Assembly: GCF_003945325.1 (NCBI RefSeq)
Contig: NZ_AP019307.1
Coordinates: 2,790,001 to 2,854,000, forward strand
Source of the DNA: Nocardioides baekrokdamisoli
GTDB taxonomy: Bacteria > Actinomycetota > Actinomycetes > Propionibacteriales > Nocardioidaceae
Direction: 5' to 3'
DNA length: 64,000 bases
In this document: in pieces, positions 6,987-17,066 of the stretch
Layout of the letters: each line of letters opens with the position of its first letter
How positions within the stretch are numbered: position 1 is the stretch's first letter
Made by a program: the position numbers and the translations under genes
The notes under the pieces: generated by a model
Database searches by the model: none
What the model was told of the DNA's origin: nothing
The model's input: only the letters and a program-made list of their open reading frames with translations

Positions 6987-8605
6987 GCGAGCACCAGCTC
7001 TGCGGCCTTCTCGCCGATCATGACCGACGGTGCGTTGGTGTTGCCACCGATGATGCTCGGCATGATCGAGGCGTCGGCGACCCGGAGGCCCTCGATGCCG
7101 CGTACTCGCAGGTCCGGCCCGACGACCGCACGTTCGTCCACACCCATCCGGCAGGAGCCGACAGCGTGGTAGATCGACGTCGCGCGGTTGGTGACCTCGG
7201 ATTTCATCTTCTCCGCGTCGAGCGCGACTCCGGGGTGGATCTCCGACTTGACCCGACCGCCGAGGAGCGGGTTCGTCATGATGTCGCGGATCATCGCCAC
7301 GCCCTCGAGCAGCACCTTGTGGTCGTCCGGCTCGGAGAGGTAGTTGAAGTCGATCAGCGGGGCTGCCGTCGGGTCGGCCGAAGCCAACCGCAGGGTGCCA
7401 CGGCTCTTCGGGTAGATCAGCGAGCTCATCACCGTCAGCGCCGCACGCTTGTCGACCTCGTGACGGATCGGTGCGTCCTGGTTGGGCGACGGGTACGCCC
7501 AGGGGAGCACGTGGAGCTGCAGGTCCGGGACGTTCGTCGCCAAGGACGTACGCACGAAGCCCACCGTCTCGAAGACGGTGTTTTCCAGGAACGATCCACC
7601 GCGAGTGACCTCGCGGAGCAGGCCGCGGGCGAAGTACGCCGGGGTGCCGTGGTGCTTCGCGGTCGGCATCTCCCACGTGGTCGGGACGAACATGTGGTCG
7701 TGGAGGTTGTCGCCGACCGGCAGGTCCTGCACGACCTGGATGCCGAGCGAGCCGAGGTGGCCGGCCGGGCCGATGCCCGAGAGCATCAAGAGCTGCGGCG
7801 AGCCGAACGATCCGGCGCTGAGGATGACCTCCGCGGTGGCGCGTACGACGCTGCGACGACCCTTCTTGTCGATCACCTCGACGCCGACGGCGCGGGTGCC
7901 CTCGAGGACGACGCGCGCGACCTGGTGCTCGGTGAGCACGCTCAGCGACGGCAGTTCCTGGTCGTGAAGGTACGCGCGTGAGGTCGAGTAGCGAAGACCA
8001 CCGATCGCGCTCTGCTGGAAGGTGCTCATACCCTCCTGCTCGGCGCCGTTGTAGTCGTCGAGGACCTTGACGTTGAGGGTGTCAGCGGCGGCCTGCTTGA
8101 AGACCTGCGAAGCCTCGGTCGGCTGGGTGTGACGGGTGATCTTGACCGGACCGCCGGCGCCGCGGAAGTCGTTCGCGCCGTCCTCGAAGTCCTCGATCCG
8201 CTTGTACGTGGCGTTGACGCTGTCGGCGTCCCAGCCGGTGTTGCCCTCGGCCGCCCAGGAGTCGTAGTTGGCGCGGTTGCCGCGGACCCAGAGCAGCCCG
8301 TTGATCGAGCTGGAGCCGCCCAGGACTTTGCCGCGCGGCTGGGGCAGCTCACGATTGCGCGCGTTCTCCTGCGGCACCGTGTGGTAGCCCCAGTCGACCG
8401 TCTTCTTGAGCTTGGGCTCGGCGTGCATCGGGCCGATCATTCCCGGCTTGGTCACCAGGAAGTTCTTCTTGTCGTTCTTGCCGGCCTCGATGAGGATGAC
8501 CGACTTGCCTGCCTGAGCCAGCCGTCCGGCGACCGCACAGCCGGCGCTGCCGCCGCCCACGACCACGTACTCGGCCTCGGTCAGGTTGTCATTGCGCGAG
8601 TTCAC
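6983..8605 (-). CDS. GMC-family FAD-dependent alcohol oxidoreductase (choline dehydrogenase-like)
   Basis: 540-residue GMC oxidoreductase. The N-terminal dinucleotide fold is YVVVGGGSAGCAVAGRL with a distal IEAG. GMC signature 1 is around GKVLGGSSSINGLLWVRGN and signature 2 is SAGSFGSPQLLMLSGIGP; the C-terminal active-site region has YHAVGSCRMG and IIGGNTNAPSVMIGEKAA. GTG at 8605 is preferred because a GAGGA site lies five bases upstream and the thiolase stop is just nine bases before it. Lying between fadA5 and an aldehyde dehydrogenase, it could oxidise a primary or 3beta-alcohol of a sterol. It resembles BetA-type GMC enzymes more than classical cholesterol oxidases. Confidence 0.88.
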   Translation of the reverse strand: MNSRNDNLTEAEYVVVGGGSAGCAVAGRLAQAGKSVILIEAGKNDKKNFLVTKPGMIGPMHAEPKLKKTVDWGYHTVPQENARNRELPQPRGKVLGGSSSINGLLWVRGNRANYDSWAAEGNTGWDADSVNATYKRIEDFEDGANDFRGAGGPVKITRHTQPTEASQVFKQAAADTLNVKVLDDYNGAEQEGMSTFQQSAIGGLRYSTSRAYLHDQELPSLSVLTEHQVARVVLEGTRAVGVEVIDKKGRRSVVRATAEVILSAGSFGSPQLLMLSGIGPAGHLGSLGIQVVQDLPVGDNLHDHMFVPTTWEMPTAKHHGTPAYFARGLLREVTRGGSFLENTVFETVGFVRTSLATNVPDLQLHVLPWAYPSPNQDAPIRHEVDKRAALTVMSSLIYPKSRGTLRLASADPTAAPLIDFNYLSEPDDHKVLLEGVAMIRDIMTNPLLGGRVKSEIHPGVALDAEKMKSEVTNRATSIYHAVGSCRMGVDERAVVGPDLRVRGIEGLRVADASIMPSIIGGNTNAPSVMIGEKAAELVLA

Positions 8606-8613
8606 GTTTGTCC

Positions 8614-9852
<1,239 letters not shown>

Positions 9853-9853
9853 C

Positions 9854-9867
9854 TAGAACGTGTTACA
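9854..9867. promoter_or_regulatory. KstR-type operator upstream of cyp125
   Basis: TAGAACGTGTTACA matches all 8 fixed bases of TnnAACnnGTTnnA and ends 16 bp before the cyp125 start. Together with the box at 9788 it gives each arm of this divergent promoter its own site. Confidence 0.82.
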
Positions 9868-9883
9868 GATTTCGGAGGCTTCC

Positions 9884-11119
9884 GTGACCGCAGTACCTAC
9901 TTTGCCCGTCGGCTTCGACCCGACCGACCCCGAACTCAACGAGGCGGGCGTCCCGCTGAACGAGTTCCTCGAGATGCGACAGGCCGCACCGGTCTTCTGG
10001 GTGGAGCAGCCTGAGGAGTCGCGCGCCGGGATGGAGGGCGGCAGCGGCTACTGGGCTCTCTCGAGCCACGCCGACGTCGCCGCGGTCTCCAAGAACGACG
10101 CCGAGTTCGTCACCAGTGAGAACACGGCGATCATCCGGTTCGGTCCGGACATGACTCGTGATCAGCTTGAGCTCCAGCGCGTCATGCTGATCAACCAGGA
10201 CGGCCAGGAGCACCACGCGACTCGGCGCATCATCAGCCGTGGCTTCACGCCGCGGTCGATCATGGACCTCGAGCCGCGTCTGATCGAGCGGGCGCACAAG
10301 ATCGTCGACGACGCGCTGGCGAACGGCGAGGGTGACTTCGTCGAGCAGGTCGCCTCCGAGCTGCCGCTGCAGGCGATCGCCGAGCTCCTCGGTGTGCCCC
10401 AGGAGGACCGTCGCAAGCTCTTCCAGTGGTCGAACGAGATGCTCTCCTACGACGACCCCGAGTTCGACGCCGACCCCGAGGCAGCCTCGATCGAGATTCT
10501 CACGTACGCGATGGAACTCGCCGAGAAGCGCAAGGTCGACCCGCAGGACGACATCATGACCAAGCTGGTCACCGCCGGTGAGGACGGCGAGATGCTCAGC
10601 GCGGACCAGCTCGGCTACTTCGTCATCATGCTGGCTGTGGCCGGCAACGAGACCACCCGCAACGCCATCACCCACGGCATGAACGCCTTCTTCGACAACC
10701 CGGACCAGTGGGAGCTCTTCAAGAAGGAGCGCCCGAAGACCGCGGTCGACGAGATCATCCGTTGGGCCACCCCGGTGACGGTTTTCCAGCGCACTGCGAC
10801 TCGCGACACACAGGTCGGCGGAGTGCCGGTCCAGAAGGGCCAGCGCGTCGGGCTCTTCTACGCTGCAGCGAACCACGACCCGGCGGTCTTCACGAACCCT
10901 GGTGAGTTCAACATCCTGCGCGACCCGAACCCGCACGTCGCGTTCGGTGGCCACGGTGCCCACTACTGCGTCGGCGCCAACCTGGCCCGGATGGAGGTCG
11001 AGATCATGTTCAACGTGATCGCCGACCGGATGCCGGAGATCCGCAAGCTCAAGGAGCCGCGTCGCCTGCGCAGCGGTTGGATCAACGGAATCAAGGAACT
11101 CCAGGTCGCGTACAAGTGA
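9884..11119 (+). CDS. cyp125: Cytochrome P450 CYP125, steroid C26 monooxygenase
   Basis: P450 of 411 residues. The I-helix oxygen-activation motif is AGNETTRNAITHGM, the heme-binding loop is FGGHGAHYCVGANLARM with Cys362 as thiolate ligand, and the K-helix ExxR is in DEIIRWATPV. These motifs, and the position divergent from fadA5, identify CYP125, which hydroxylates and further oxidises the terminal methyl of the cholest-4-en-3-one side chain. GTG at 9884 is preferred: GGAGG lies five bases upstream. A GTG at 9860 would fall inside the KstR-type box. The ferredoxin reductase could be FprA at 42539, but no ferredoxin gene was seen in the window. Confidence 0.92.
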   Translation: MTAVPTLPVGFDPTDPELNEAGVPLNEFLEMRQAAPVFWVEQPEESRAGMEGGSGYWALSSHADVAAVSKNDAEFVTSENTAIIRFGPDMTRDQLELQRVMLINQDGQEHHATRRIISRGFTPRSIMDLEPRLIERAHKIVDDALANGEGDFVEQVASELPLQAIAELLGVPQEDRRKLFQWSNEMLSYDDPEFDADPEAASIEILTYAMELAEKRKVDPQDDIMTKLVTAGEDGEMLSADQLGYFVIMLAVAGNETTRNAITHGMNAFFDNPDQWELFKKERPKTAVDEIIRWATPVTVFQRTATRDTQVGGVPVQKGQRVGLFYAAANHDPAVFTNPGEFNILRDPNPHVAFGGHGAHYCVGANLARMEVEIMFNVIADRMPEIRKLKEPRRLRSGWINGIKELQVAYK

Positions 11120-11140
11120 CCTGACGCTCAGGTCGCTTGA

Positions 11141-11434
11141 CTAGAGCCTTGGCAAACGGCGCCACCACGCCCGCCCGAACAGGCGGCGCGGGGTCGGCGC
11201 CGTTTGTCGTTGTGTGCGCTGCCACTCGGAGCGGCTCAGCAACCGACCGGCAGCACGCTCACGGGCGACGCACGCCGTGTGAGCGTGGCGACGCCGGTCC
11301 CGGTCGCCCTCGGGGAAGAGCAAGGTATTCGGGTTCATTGCCAGGAGTTGGCGATGGCAGATCGGGCAGACGTACGTCTTCGGCTGCCGTGACTGGGCCG
11401 GCCTGGTCTCGTACCAACGCGCCTGCCCCGTCAT
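11141..11434 (-). CDS. Small putative zinc-binding protein, conserved-hypothetical type
   Basis: 97 residues, function unknown. The centre holds CPIC-x(n)-H-x2-C (YVCPICHRQLL followed by HAHTACV), a likely zinc site; the rest is Arg-rich, with a very basic, Trp-containing C-terminus. The start at 11434 is ten bases from the stop of the glutathione peroxidase gene, so the two are probably co-transcribed. The last 22 codons coincide with a strong hairpin (11153-11206), so the true C-terminus is less certain. Confidence 0.55.
   Translation of the reverse strand: MTGQARWYETRPAQSRQPKTYVCPICHRQLLAMNPNTLLFPEGDRDRRRHAHTACVARERAAGRLLSRSEWQRTQRQTAPTPRRLFGRAWWRRLPRL
11153..11206. terminator. Hairpin at the cyp125 / small-protein convergent end
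   Basis: Perfect 11-bp arms CAAACGGCGCC / GGCGCCGTTTG enclose a 32-base loop that can itself pair (CGCC / GGCG). It lies 34 bases past the cyp125 stop, so it could terminate cyp125, although it overlaps the 3' end of the opposing small ORF. Confidence 0.45.
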
Positions 11435-11443
11435 GGGGGCTCC

Positions 11444-11923
11444 CTACGCCAGCGCCTTCTCGATCTCGGCGCGCAGCTTCTCTGGTGTGGTCGTCGGGCC
11501 GTACCGGCCGATGACCTGACCGTCGCGGCCGATCAGGAACTTGGTGAAGTTCCACTTGATCGCGCCGCTGAGCAGGCCGCCCTTCTGCTTCTTCAGCCAT
11601 TGGAAGATCGGGTGTGCGTCGGCCCCGTTGACGTCGATCTTGGCGAACATCGGGAACGTCACGCCGTAGTTCCTCGTGCAGAACGCGCCGATCGAGTCCT
11701 CGTCGCCCGGCTCCTGGTGACCGAACTGGTCGCAGGGGAATCCGAGGACCGCAAGGCCGCGGTCGGCGTACGCCTCGTGAAGAGTCTGCAAGCCCTCGTA
11801 CTGCCCGGTGAAGGCGCATTTGGAGGCCGTGTTGACGACGAGGACGACCTGGTCGTCGAAGTCGGCGAGGTCGACCGGCTCGCCGGCGAGGGAGGTGGCT
11901 TTGAAATCCGAGAGTCCGGTCAC
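11444..11923 (-). CDS. Glutathione peroxidase-family thiol peroxidase
   Basis: 159 residues. The peroxidatic Cys is in NTASKCAFTGQYEGL, the second motif is GFPCDQFGHQEPG and the Trp/Asn motif is KWNFTKFL. These are the Cys-Gln-Trp-Asn elements of the GPx family. Bacterial Cys-type members usually use thioredoxin rather than glutathione, which is likely here because actinobacteria make mycothiol. The GTG at 11923 (VTGLSDFKATSL) matches the usual family N-terminus; earlier in-frame codons give a non-homologous Pro-rich leader. Role: removal of hydrogen peroxide or organic peroxides in the cytoplasm. Confidence 0.87.
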   Translation of the reverse strand: MTGLSDFKATSLAGEPVDLADFDDQVVLVVNTASKCAFTGQYEGLQTLHEAYADRGLAVLGFPCDQFGHQEPGDEDSIGAFCTRNYGVTFPMFAKIDVNGADAHPIFQWLKKQKGGLLSGAIKWNFTKFLIGRDGQVIGRYGPTTTPEKLRAEIEKALA

Positions 11924-11994
11924 CTTGCCAGTCTGACACTGTCCCGGAAACGACAGCGGGCCGGGCGGACTCACGCGTCTGAGATTCGGGCTTG

Positions 11995-12015
11995 ACCTTG
12001 ACGCTGCGTCAGGGT
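11995..12015. promoter_or_regulatory. MerR-type dyad operator upstream of the ABC exporter
   Basis: A 21-bp near-perfect dyad, ACCTTGACGC-T-GCGTCAGGGT (one mismatch), overlaps a TTGACC -35-like hexamer at 11992-11997. It lies 15 bp before the start of an ABC operon whose third gene encodes a MerR-family activator. MerR proteins bind dyads inside over-long promoter spacers, which fits; I could not identify a convincing -10. Confidence 0.55.
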
Positions 12016-12030
12016 TCCACGCTTGTCCAC

Positions 12031-12783
12031 ATGAGCACACAGCATGCGATTGAGACGAGAGCCCTGCAGCACTCGTACGCGGAGAAGCCCATCCTGAGTG
12101 GCCTCGATCTCGTCGTCCCGACAGGATCGGTGTACGCCCTCCTCGGGCCGAACGGCGCCGGCAAGACGACCACGGTCCGCATCCTCGCGACCCTGTTGCG
12201 TCCGACCGGCGGCTCGGCGTTCGTCGGGGGCCACGACGTACGCCGCGACCCGGAGTCGGTCCGGCGGCTGATCGGCGTCACCGGTCAGTTCTCCGCGATC
12301 GATGATCTGATGACGGGCCGCCAGCAACTCGGTCTTGTCGCCGATCTGGTCCGGGTGGCGAGGGCCGATCGGCGGACCCGGGTCGATGACCTGGTCGACG
12401 TCTTCGGGCTGGGCGACGTCGTCGACGCCAAGGCCGCGACGTACTCGGGCGGTCAGAAGCGGAAGCTCGATCTGGCGATGACGCTGATCGCCTCGCCCGC
12501 CGTTGTCTTCCTCGACGAACCGACCACTGGCCTGGACCCACGGTCCCGGCGGGACCTGTGGCAGGTCGTACGCCAGCGGGTCTCTGCGGGCACGACGGTG
12601 CTTCTCACCACCCAGTACCTCGATGAGGCCGACGCACTCGCCGATCGGGTGGGCGTCCTGGACGGCGGCGTACTCGTCGCCGAAGGCACTCCCGCCGAAC
12701 TGAAATCGGAGGTCGGCGGATCGCTCGACGACGTCTTCCTCCACCTCACCGACAAGCTCACTGACAGCGAGGACGCACGATGA
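12031..12783 (+). CDS. ABC transporter ATP-binding protein (DrrA-like drug exporter)
   Basis: 250 residues. Walker A GPNGAGKTTT, the signature YSGGQKRKLDLAM (an SGGQ variant), Walker B VVFLDEPTTGLDP and a switch His replaced in the TTQYLDEADALADRV segment (TTQ, typical of the daunorubicin-resistance DrrA subfamily). The C-terminal SLDDVFLHLT motif is also characteristic of that subfamily. It is cytoplasmic and energises the permease encoded next (4-bp ATGA overlap). Probably controlled by the MerR regulator two genes downstream. Confidence 0.9.
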   Translation: MSTQHAIETRALQHSYAEKPILSGLDLVVPTGSVYALLGPNGAGKTTTVRILATLLRPTGGSAFVGGHDVRRDPESVRRLIGVTGQFSAIDDLMTGRQQLGLVADLVRVARADRRTRVDDLVDVFGLGDVVDAKAATYSGGQKRKLDLAMTLIASPAVVFLDEPTTGLDPRSRRDLWQVVRQRVSAGTTVLLTTQYLDEADALADRVGVLDGGVLVAEGTPAELKSEVGGSLDDVFLHLTDKLTDSEDAR

Positions 12784-13592
12784 TGGCAAACACTGCGGTC
12801 CGCGACACCGCCATCCTGTTCCGACGTCGTTTGCTGCACCTCGCCGCGTACCCGTCGATGACGCTGATGCTGATCGGCATGCCGCTGATCTTCATGTTCC
12901 TGTTCGTGTACGTCTTCGGCGGCACGATGGGCGCGGGCATCGCAGGGATGCATCTCTCCGCAGCGACGAGTCGGTCGCAGTACTTGAGGTACATCTTCCC
13001 GGCGATCATCGTGATGACCGTTGCGGCGACGGCGCAGGGGACAGCCATCGGGATCTCGATGGACATGACCCGGGGGATCGTCGACCGCCTGCGTACGCTC
13101 CCCATCGCTCGGTCAGCCGTGCTCACTGCGCACGCTCTGGGCGCGCTCGTGCAGACCGTGATCAGCACGGTCGTCGTACTCGCGATCGCCCTGGTGCTGG
13201 GCTATCGGACCTCAGCCGGGTTGGGGTCGTGGGTCCTGATCGTCCTGGTGACGCTCGCCTTCTCGCTGGCGCTGACGTGGCTCACGATCGGCCTCGGGTT
13301 GGCGGCGCGGACGGTCGAGACGGCCAGCAACACCCCGATGTTCCTGACGCTGTTGCCGTTCCTCAGCAGTGGCTTCGTCCCCACTGACTCGATGGGACCG
13401 TTCCTGCGGTTCGTCGCGCAGAACCAGCCCTTCACGCCGATCGTCGACTCGCTGCGCGGGCTGCTGGATGGGCACACCCCGTCGACCTCGACGCTGGTGG
13501 CCGCCTTCGCCTGGTGTGCGGGGATCTGTCTGCTGAGCTTCCTGTGGTCGACACGCCTGTACGCCCGGCGCAGCGCCACGGTCGCCGCGTGA
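12780..13592 (+). CDS. ABC-2 type permease (DrrB-like drug exporter)
   Basis: 270 residues with about six hydrophobic segments, starting with LMLIGMPLIFMFLFVYVFGG near residues 23-45 and ending with a helix before TRLYARRSATVAA. The segment RGIVDRLRTLPIARSAVL is the conserved cytoplasmic loop of ABC-2/DrrB permeases, and SSGFVPTDSMG is the usual motif in the extracellular half. The ATG at 12780 overlaps the ATPase stop. With that ATPase it should form a homodimer-based multidrug or antibiotic exporter; the substrate is unknown. Confidence 0.88.
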   Translation: MMANTAVRDTAILFRRRLLHLAAYPSMTLMLIGMPLIFMFLFVYVFGGTMGAGIAGMHLSAATSRSQYLRYIFPAIIVMTVAATAQGTAIGISMDMTRGIVDRLRTLPIARSAVLTAHALGALVQTVISTVVVLAIALVLGYRTSAGLGSWVLIVLVTLAFSLALTWLTIGLGLAARTVETASNTPMFLTLLPFLSSGFVPTDSMGPFLRFVAQNQPFTPIVDSLRGLLDGHTPSTSTLVAAFAWCAGICLLSFLWSTRLYARRSATVAA

Positions 13593-13608
13593 GTGACAGG
13601 CTGAGCTC

Positions 13609-14361
13609 GTGCTGACCATCTCGCAGGTCGCGAAGTTCGCCGGGGTGACGGTCCGCGCTGTGCGCCACTATCACCAGCGCGGCCTGCTCGCGGAGCCGCC
13701 ACGGGACGCGTCGGGCTACCGACGGTACGACACCCAGGACGCGATCGATCTGGTGAAGATCCGGACCCTCAGCGAGGCAGGGGTGCCGTTGGCACGCGTA
13801 CGCGAGTTGATGCATGCGGAGTCGGACGAGTTCGGTGACGCGATGCGGGAGATCGACGAGTCGTTGCGCGTACAGATCAAACGGCTGGAGGAGCACCGAC
13901 GCCAGGTGCGTCGGTTGGCTGGGGGAGAGGATCTCGGGCTGCCCGATGTCGTCGTGGCGTTCATCGCCCGAATGCGCGAGGCGGGCATCGGCGAGGAGAC
14001 GATCGCGGTGGAGCGGGATGCCTGGTTGATCGTCGCCGCCCACGAACCGGCACGAGCGGAGGAATGGGTGCGGCGCAAGGGCGCGATGTTCGACGACGAC
14101 CCGGCGTTCATTGCGGTCTATCGAGCGCTGTCGGAGGCTGCCGGGTGGTCGGTGGATGATCCGCGGCTGCCGGCGCTGGCGGATCAGCTCCTGGGGTATG
14201 CGATGCACCAGGACGTCAAGGAGTCGGACGAGATCCTCGACCCGGCACTGTTGAAGATGTTGAACGACCGCACCGCCGAGGCGATCCCGACGTGGAAGGT
14301 GCTCAACGACTTGGTGTTGGAGCGGATGGTGGAGGGCGGTCCGGCGGCCGGTATCGGCTGA
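13609..14361 (+). CDS. MerR-family transcriptional regulator
   Basis: 250 residues. The winged HTH is at the N-terminus (ISQVAKFAGVTVRAVRHYHQ then GYRRYDTQDAIDLVKI), followed by a coiled-coil dimerisation helix (about 80-105) and a ligand-binding C-terminal half of some 130 residues that I do not recognise. No conserved cysteines suggest metal or redox sensing, so it is probably a small-molecule sensor. It starts with GTG, 16 bp after the ABC permease, and is the likely regulator of the exporter through the dyad at 11995-12015. Confidence 0.85.
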   Translation: MLTISQVAKFAGVTVRAVRHYHQRGLLAEPPRDASGYRRYDTQDAIDLVKIRTLSEAGVPLARVRELMHAESDEFGDAMREIDESLRVQIKRLEEHRRQVRRLAGGEDLGLPDVVVAFIARMREAGIGEETIAVERDAWLIVAAHEPARAEEWVRRKGAMFDDDPAFIAVYRALSEAAGWSVDDPRLPALADQLLGYAMHQDVKESDEILDPALLKMLNDRTAEAIPTWKVLNDLVLERMVEGGPAAGIG

Positions 14362-14442
14362 GATCGTTCTCGCTGGGAGTCGTTTGGCCGCCGGTTCTGT
14401 CGGTGGTCGTCTGTAAATTTATGGCAACAAGGAGGAGTTGCC

Positions 14443-15666
14443 ATGGCCGACACGCACCACACCCATCCGGTGTTGGCGTGCGTACGCGGCCTCGACTCCG
14501 CCTTGGCAGACATTGCCGATCTGGATCCGCTGTTCATGCCGACGCCCGAGAAGGCGACGGCGCTGATGACCTTGTCGAGGGTGTTGACTGCTGCGGCAGC
14601 GCTGCACGCACGGTTGCTGGCCAGTGCCAGCGATGTTGCGTTCGAGCATGGAGCGCGTGATGCGGCGGGGTGGCTTGCTGCTGAGGAGTACGGCGACTAC
14701 CGGTCGGTCCGCCGTTCTCTCGAGTTCGGTCGTTCGCTGCAGTCCGCCCCGTTGGCGTCCGCGGCTCTGGCCGACGGGCGGCTCGGAATGGACAAGGCGC
14801 TGGTCATCATCCGGGCCGTCGACGGGCTCCCCGCAGAAGTCAGTGACGAACTCCGTGACCGGGCGGAGGCGACGTTGGTGGAGCAGGCGGCGGAGTTGTC
14901 TCCGAAGGCGTTGGCTCGGGTGGCGCGGCATCTGGAGGCGGTGGTGGATCCGGAGGCTGTTGATGCGGCGGAGGCGAAGGCATTGCTGCGTGAGGAACGG
15001 TCGGCGTGGGAGAAGACGAGCCTGCGGATCCTGGATCGGTTCGACGGGACGGCACGGATCACCGGTGTCCTCCCTGCAGCGTCGGCACAGCGGTTGCGGA
15101 CGTACTTGGAGGCGCATGCTCAACCCCGCAAGCATGACGGGGAACATGCACGGGCCGATCAGCTGGCGGGGCGGGCGTTCTGCGATTTGTTGGAGCGCAT
15201 CAGTCCGGACGTGTTGCCGAAGCATGGTGGTGACGCGACCACCGTCATGGTGATGGTGCCGCTGGCCGATCTGCGTGCCGAGCTCGGTGGCGCCTCTATC
15301 GGCGGGCTGGACTCGGATCAGCGGATCAGCGCGGCGGAGGCACGCCGGTTGGCGTGCACGGCCGAGATCATCCCGGTGGTTTTGGGGTCGAAGTCACAGG
15401 TTCTGGACCTCGGTCGTGGTCAGCGTCTCTTCACGCCCGCGCAGCGCAAGGCCTTACGTACCCGACACTCCACGTGCCAGGTCGAAGGCTGTGATGTCCC
15501 CTCGACGTGGTGCGATGCCCACCACGAAGACCCGTGGTCCCGCGGGGGCCGCACCGATCTGCGGAACGCACTGTTGGTCTGCGGGCATCACCATCGAAGA
15601 CTCCACGACGCCCGCTACCTCGCATCGCGGGCCGGCGATCGGATCCACGTGCAGCTGAGGAGGTGA
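14443..15666 (+). CDS. DUF222 / 13E12-repeat family protein with C-terminal HNH nuclease domain
   Basis: 407 residues. The N-terminal and central parts are the DUF222 (13E12 repeat) region; the C-terminal HNH domain has RTRHSTCQVEGCDVPSTWCD, then HHEDPWSRGG, RNALLVCGHHHRRLHD. The Cys pairs and the HH/N/H motif are complete, so the nuclease should bind metal. This family is multicopy in many actinobacteria and is suspected of mobility or DNA processing; no terminal repeats are visible here. The start is well supported by AAGGAGG seven bases before the ATG. Confidence 0.85.
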   Translation: MADTHHTHPVLACVRGLDSALADIADLDPLFMPTPEKATALMTLSRVLTAAAALHARLLASASDVAFEHGARDAAGWLAAEEYGDYRSVRRSLEFGRSLQSAPLASAALADGRLGMDKALVIIRAVDGLPAEVSDELRDRAEATLVEQAAELSPKALARVARHLEAVVDPEAVDAAEAKALLREERSAWEKTSLRILDRFDGTARITGVLPAASAQRLRTYLEAHAQPRKHDGEHARADQLAGRAFCDLLERISPDVLPKHGGDATTVMVMVPLADLRAELGGASIGGLDSDQRISAAEARRLACTAEIIPVVLGSKSQVLDLGRGQRLFTPAQRKALRTRHSTCQVEGCDVPSTWCDAHHEDPWSRGGRTDLRNALLVCGHHHRRLHDARYLASRAGDRIHVQLRR

Positions 15667-15700
15667 CAGGCAGTGCACTGGTCCCGCGCCGGACCCAGCA

Positions 15701-15731
15701 GAGGGCGGCCCCGGTGTACGGGACCGCCCTC
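15701..15731. terminator. Bidirectional hairpin between the HNH gene and rtcB
   Basis: A 12-bp stem with one mismatch (GAGGGCGGCCCC / GGGACCGCCCTC) and a 7-base loop lies between two convergent stop codons at 15666 and 15744. Confidence 0.65.
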
Positions 15732-15743
15732 CGAATCAGCGAT

Positions 15744-16913
15744 TCAGTCGCCCTTGACGTTCACGATCTGTCGCAGTGTGTGCCGGATCTCGACCAGGTC
15801 GACGGCGTCCGCCATCACCTGATCGATGTCCTTGTACGCCGCCGGGATCTCGTCGATGAACGCGCTGGTGTCGCGGTACTCGATGCCCTGCATTGCCTCA
15901 CGCAGGTCGTCCTGGGTGAATGCGCGCCGGGCAGCCGACCGGGAGTAGTTCCGGCCGGCACCGTGCGGTGCCGAGTTCAGCGAGAGCGCGTTGCCCAGAC
16001 CAGAGACCACGTACGACGCCGTGCCCATCGATCCCGGGATCAGACCGGCTCGGCCGACCTCGGCGTTGATCGCGCCCTTGCGGGAGAGCCACACGTCCTT
16101 GCCGAAGTGGTGCTCCTGCTCGGTGTAGTTGTGGTGGCAGTTGATCTCCTCCAGCCGATCCACCTCCCCGCCGACCCACTCGGAGAACTGCCGGACCACC
16201 CGGTCCATCATCTCCTCGCGGTTGAGCAACGCGTACCGCTGCGCCCATCGCATCTCGCGGATGTACGCCCAGAACTCGTCGGTGCCCTCGACCAGGTACG
16301 CCAGGTCGCGGTCCGGCAACTGGATCCACCACTTCGCGCACAGGTCCTGCGCAACCTTGATGTGCTTCTGCGCGATCCGGTTGCCGACGCCACGGGATCC
16401 GGAGTGAAGGAACAGCCACACCTGGTCGGTCTCGTCGACGGTCACCTCGATGAAGTGATTGCCGGAACCGAGCGTGCCCAACTGGAGGTCCCACCGCTTC
16501 GCGTACGCACCGGGCTCGAACTCCGCCTGCTCGGCGAGTGTCGTCAGCTCGGCCAGGCGCTCCTCGGTGTGGGCGCGGCTGATCTTGTTGTTCGACGCGC
16601 CGGCCGAGAGCGGGACGGCCCGCTCGATCGCCTGCCGAAGCGGTCGACGATCAGACGGCAGATCGCGCGCTGCGTACTGCGTACGCACGGCGATCATGCC
16701 GCAGCCGATGTCGACTCCGACGGCGGCCGGGATGATCGCGCCGAGTGTCGGGATCACCGAACCAACGGTCGCGCCGAGGCCCAGGTGGGCGTCCGGCATC
16801 AAGGCCACGTGCGGGTGGATGAACGGCATCGTCGCCGTCGTCATGGCCTGCTCGCGGGTCTTGTCCTCCAGGATCGACGCCCAGTTCTTGAGCGTCTTCG
16901 TGACGTTCTCCAT
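15744..16913 (-). CDS. rtcB: RtcB-family RNA-splicing ligase
   Basis: 389 residues, matching RtcB. Metal and GMP-binding motifs are visible: AVGVDIGCGM (Cys ligand), GSGNHFIEV, HSGSRGVGN and SAPHGAGRNYSR (the guanylated His region). RtcB joins RNA 2',3'-cyclic phosphate or 3'-phosphate ends to 5'-OH ends using GTP and Mn2+, acting in RNA repair. The start at ATG 16913 follows an AGGAAAGG site; an upstream extension has no homology. It is a single gene here with no archease or RtcA neighbour. Confidence 0.9.
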   Translation of the reverse strand: MENVTKTLKNWASILEDKTREQAMTTATMPFIHPHVALMPDAHLGLGATVGSVIPTLGAIIPAAVGVDIGCGMIAVRTQYAARDLPSDRRPLRQAIERAVPLSAGASNNKISRAHTEERLAELTTLAEQAEFEPGAYAKRWDLQLGTLGSGNHFIEVTVDETDQVWLFLHSGSRGVGNRIAQKHIKVAQDLCAKWWIQLPDRDLAYLVEGTDEFWAYIREMRWAQRYALLNREEMMDRVVRQFSEWVGGEVDRLEEINCHHNYTEQEHHFGKDVWLSRKGAINAEVGRAGLIPGSMGTASYVVSGLGNALSLNSAPHGAGRNYSRSAARRAFTQDDLREAMQGIEYRDTSAFIDEIPAAYKDIDQVMADAVDLVEIRHTLRQIVNVKGD

Positions 16914-17066
16914 CGTCCTTTCCTCGTGTGTGCGTGGCCGCCTCGTGAGCGGCACCAGATGAGCGGCCCGGGATCGCCGGGCCGTCGACAAGGGTGTCGG
17001 AGTACGCGTCGCGGAGGCAACGGGTTTTCCCGGATCGGGCCGCCCGAGGGGCGCCGTTGCGGACGA

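Noticed and set aside
6983..8605. Cholesterol oxidase (ChoD/ChoA)
   Set aside because: It is a GMC protein, but the motifs resemble choline-dehydrogenase-like members; a specific cholesterol oxidase assignment is not supported.
9860..9883. A cyp125 start at GTG 9860
   Set aside because: It would lie inside the KstR-type box and has no ribosome-binding site; GTG 9884 has GGAGG.
14443..15666. HNH gene as an insertion sequence or homing element
   Set aside because: No terminal inverted repeats, target duplications or transposase were seen; DUF222/13E12 proteins are ordinary multicopy actinobacterial genes.
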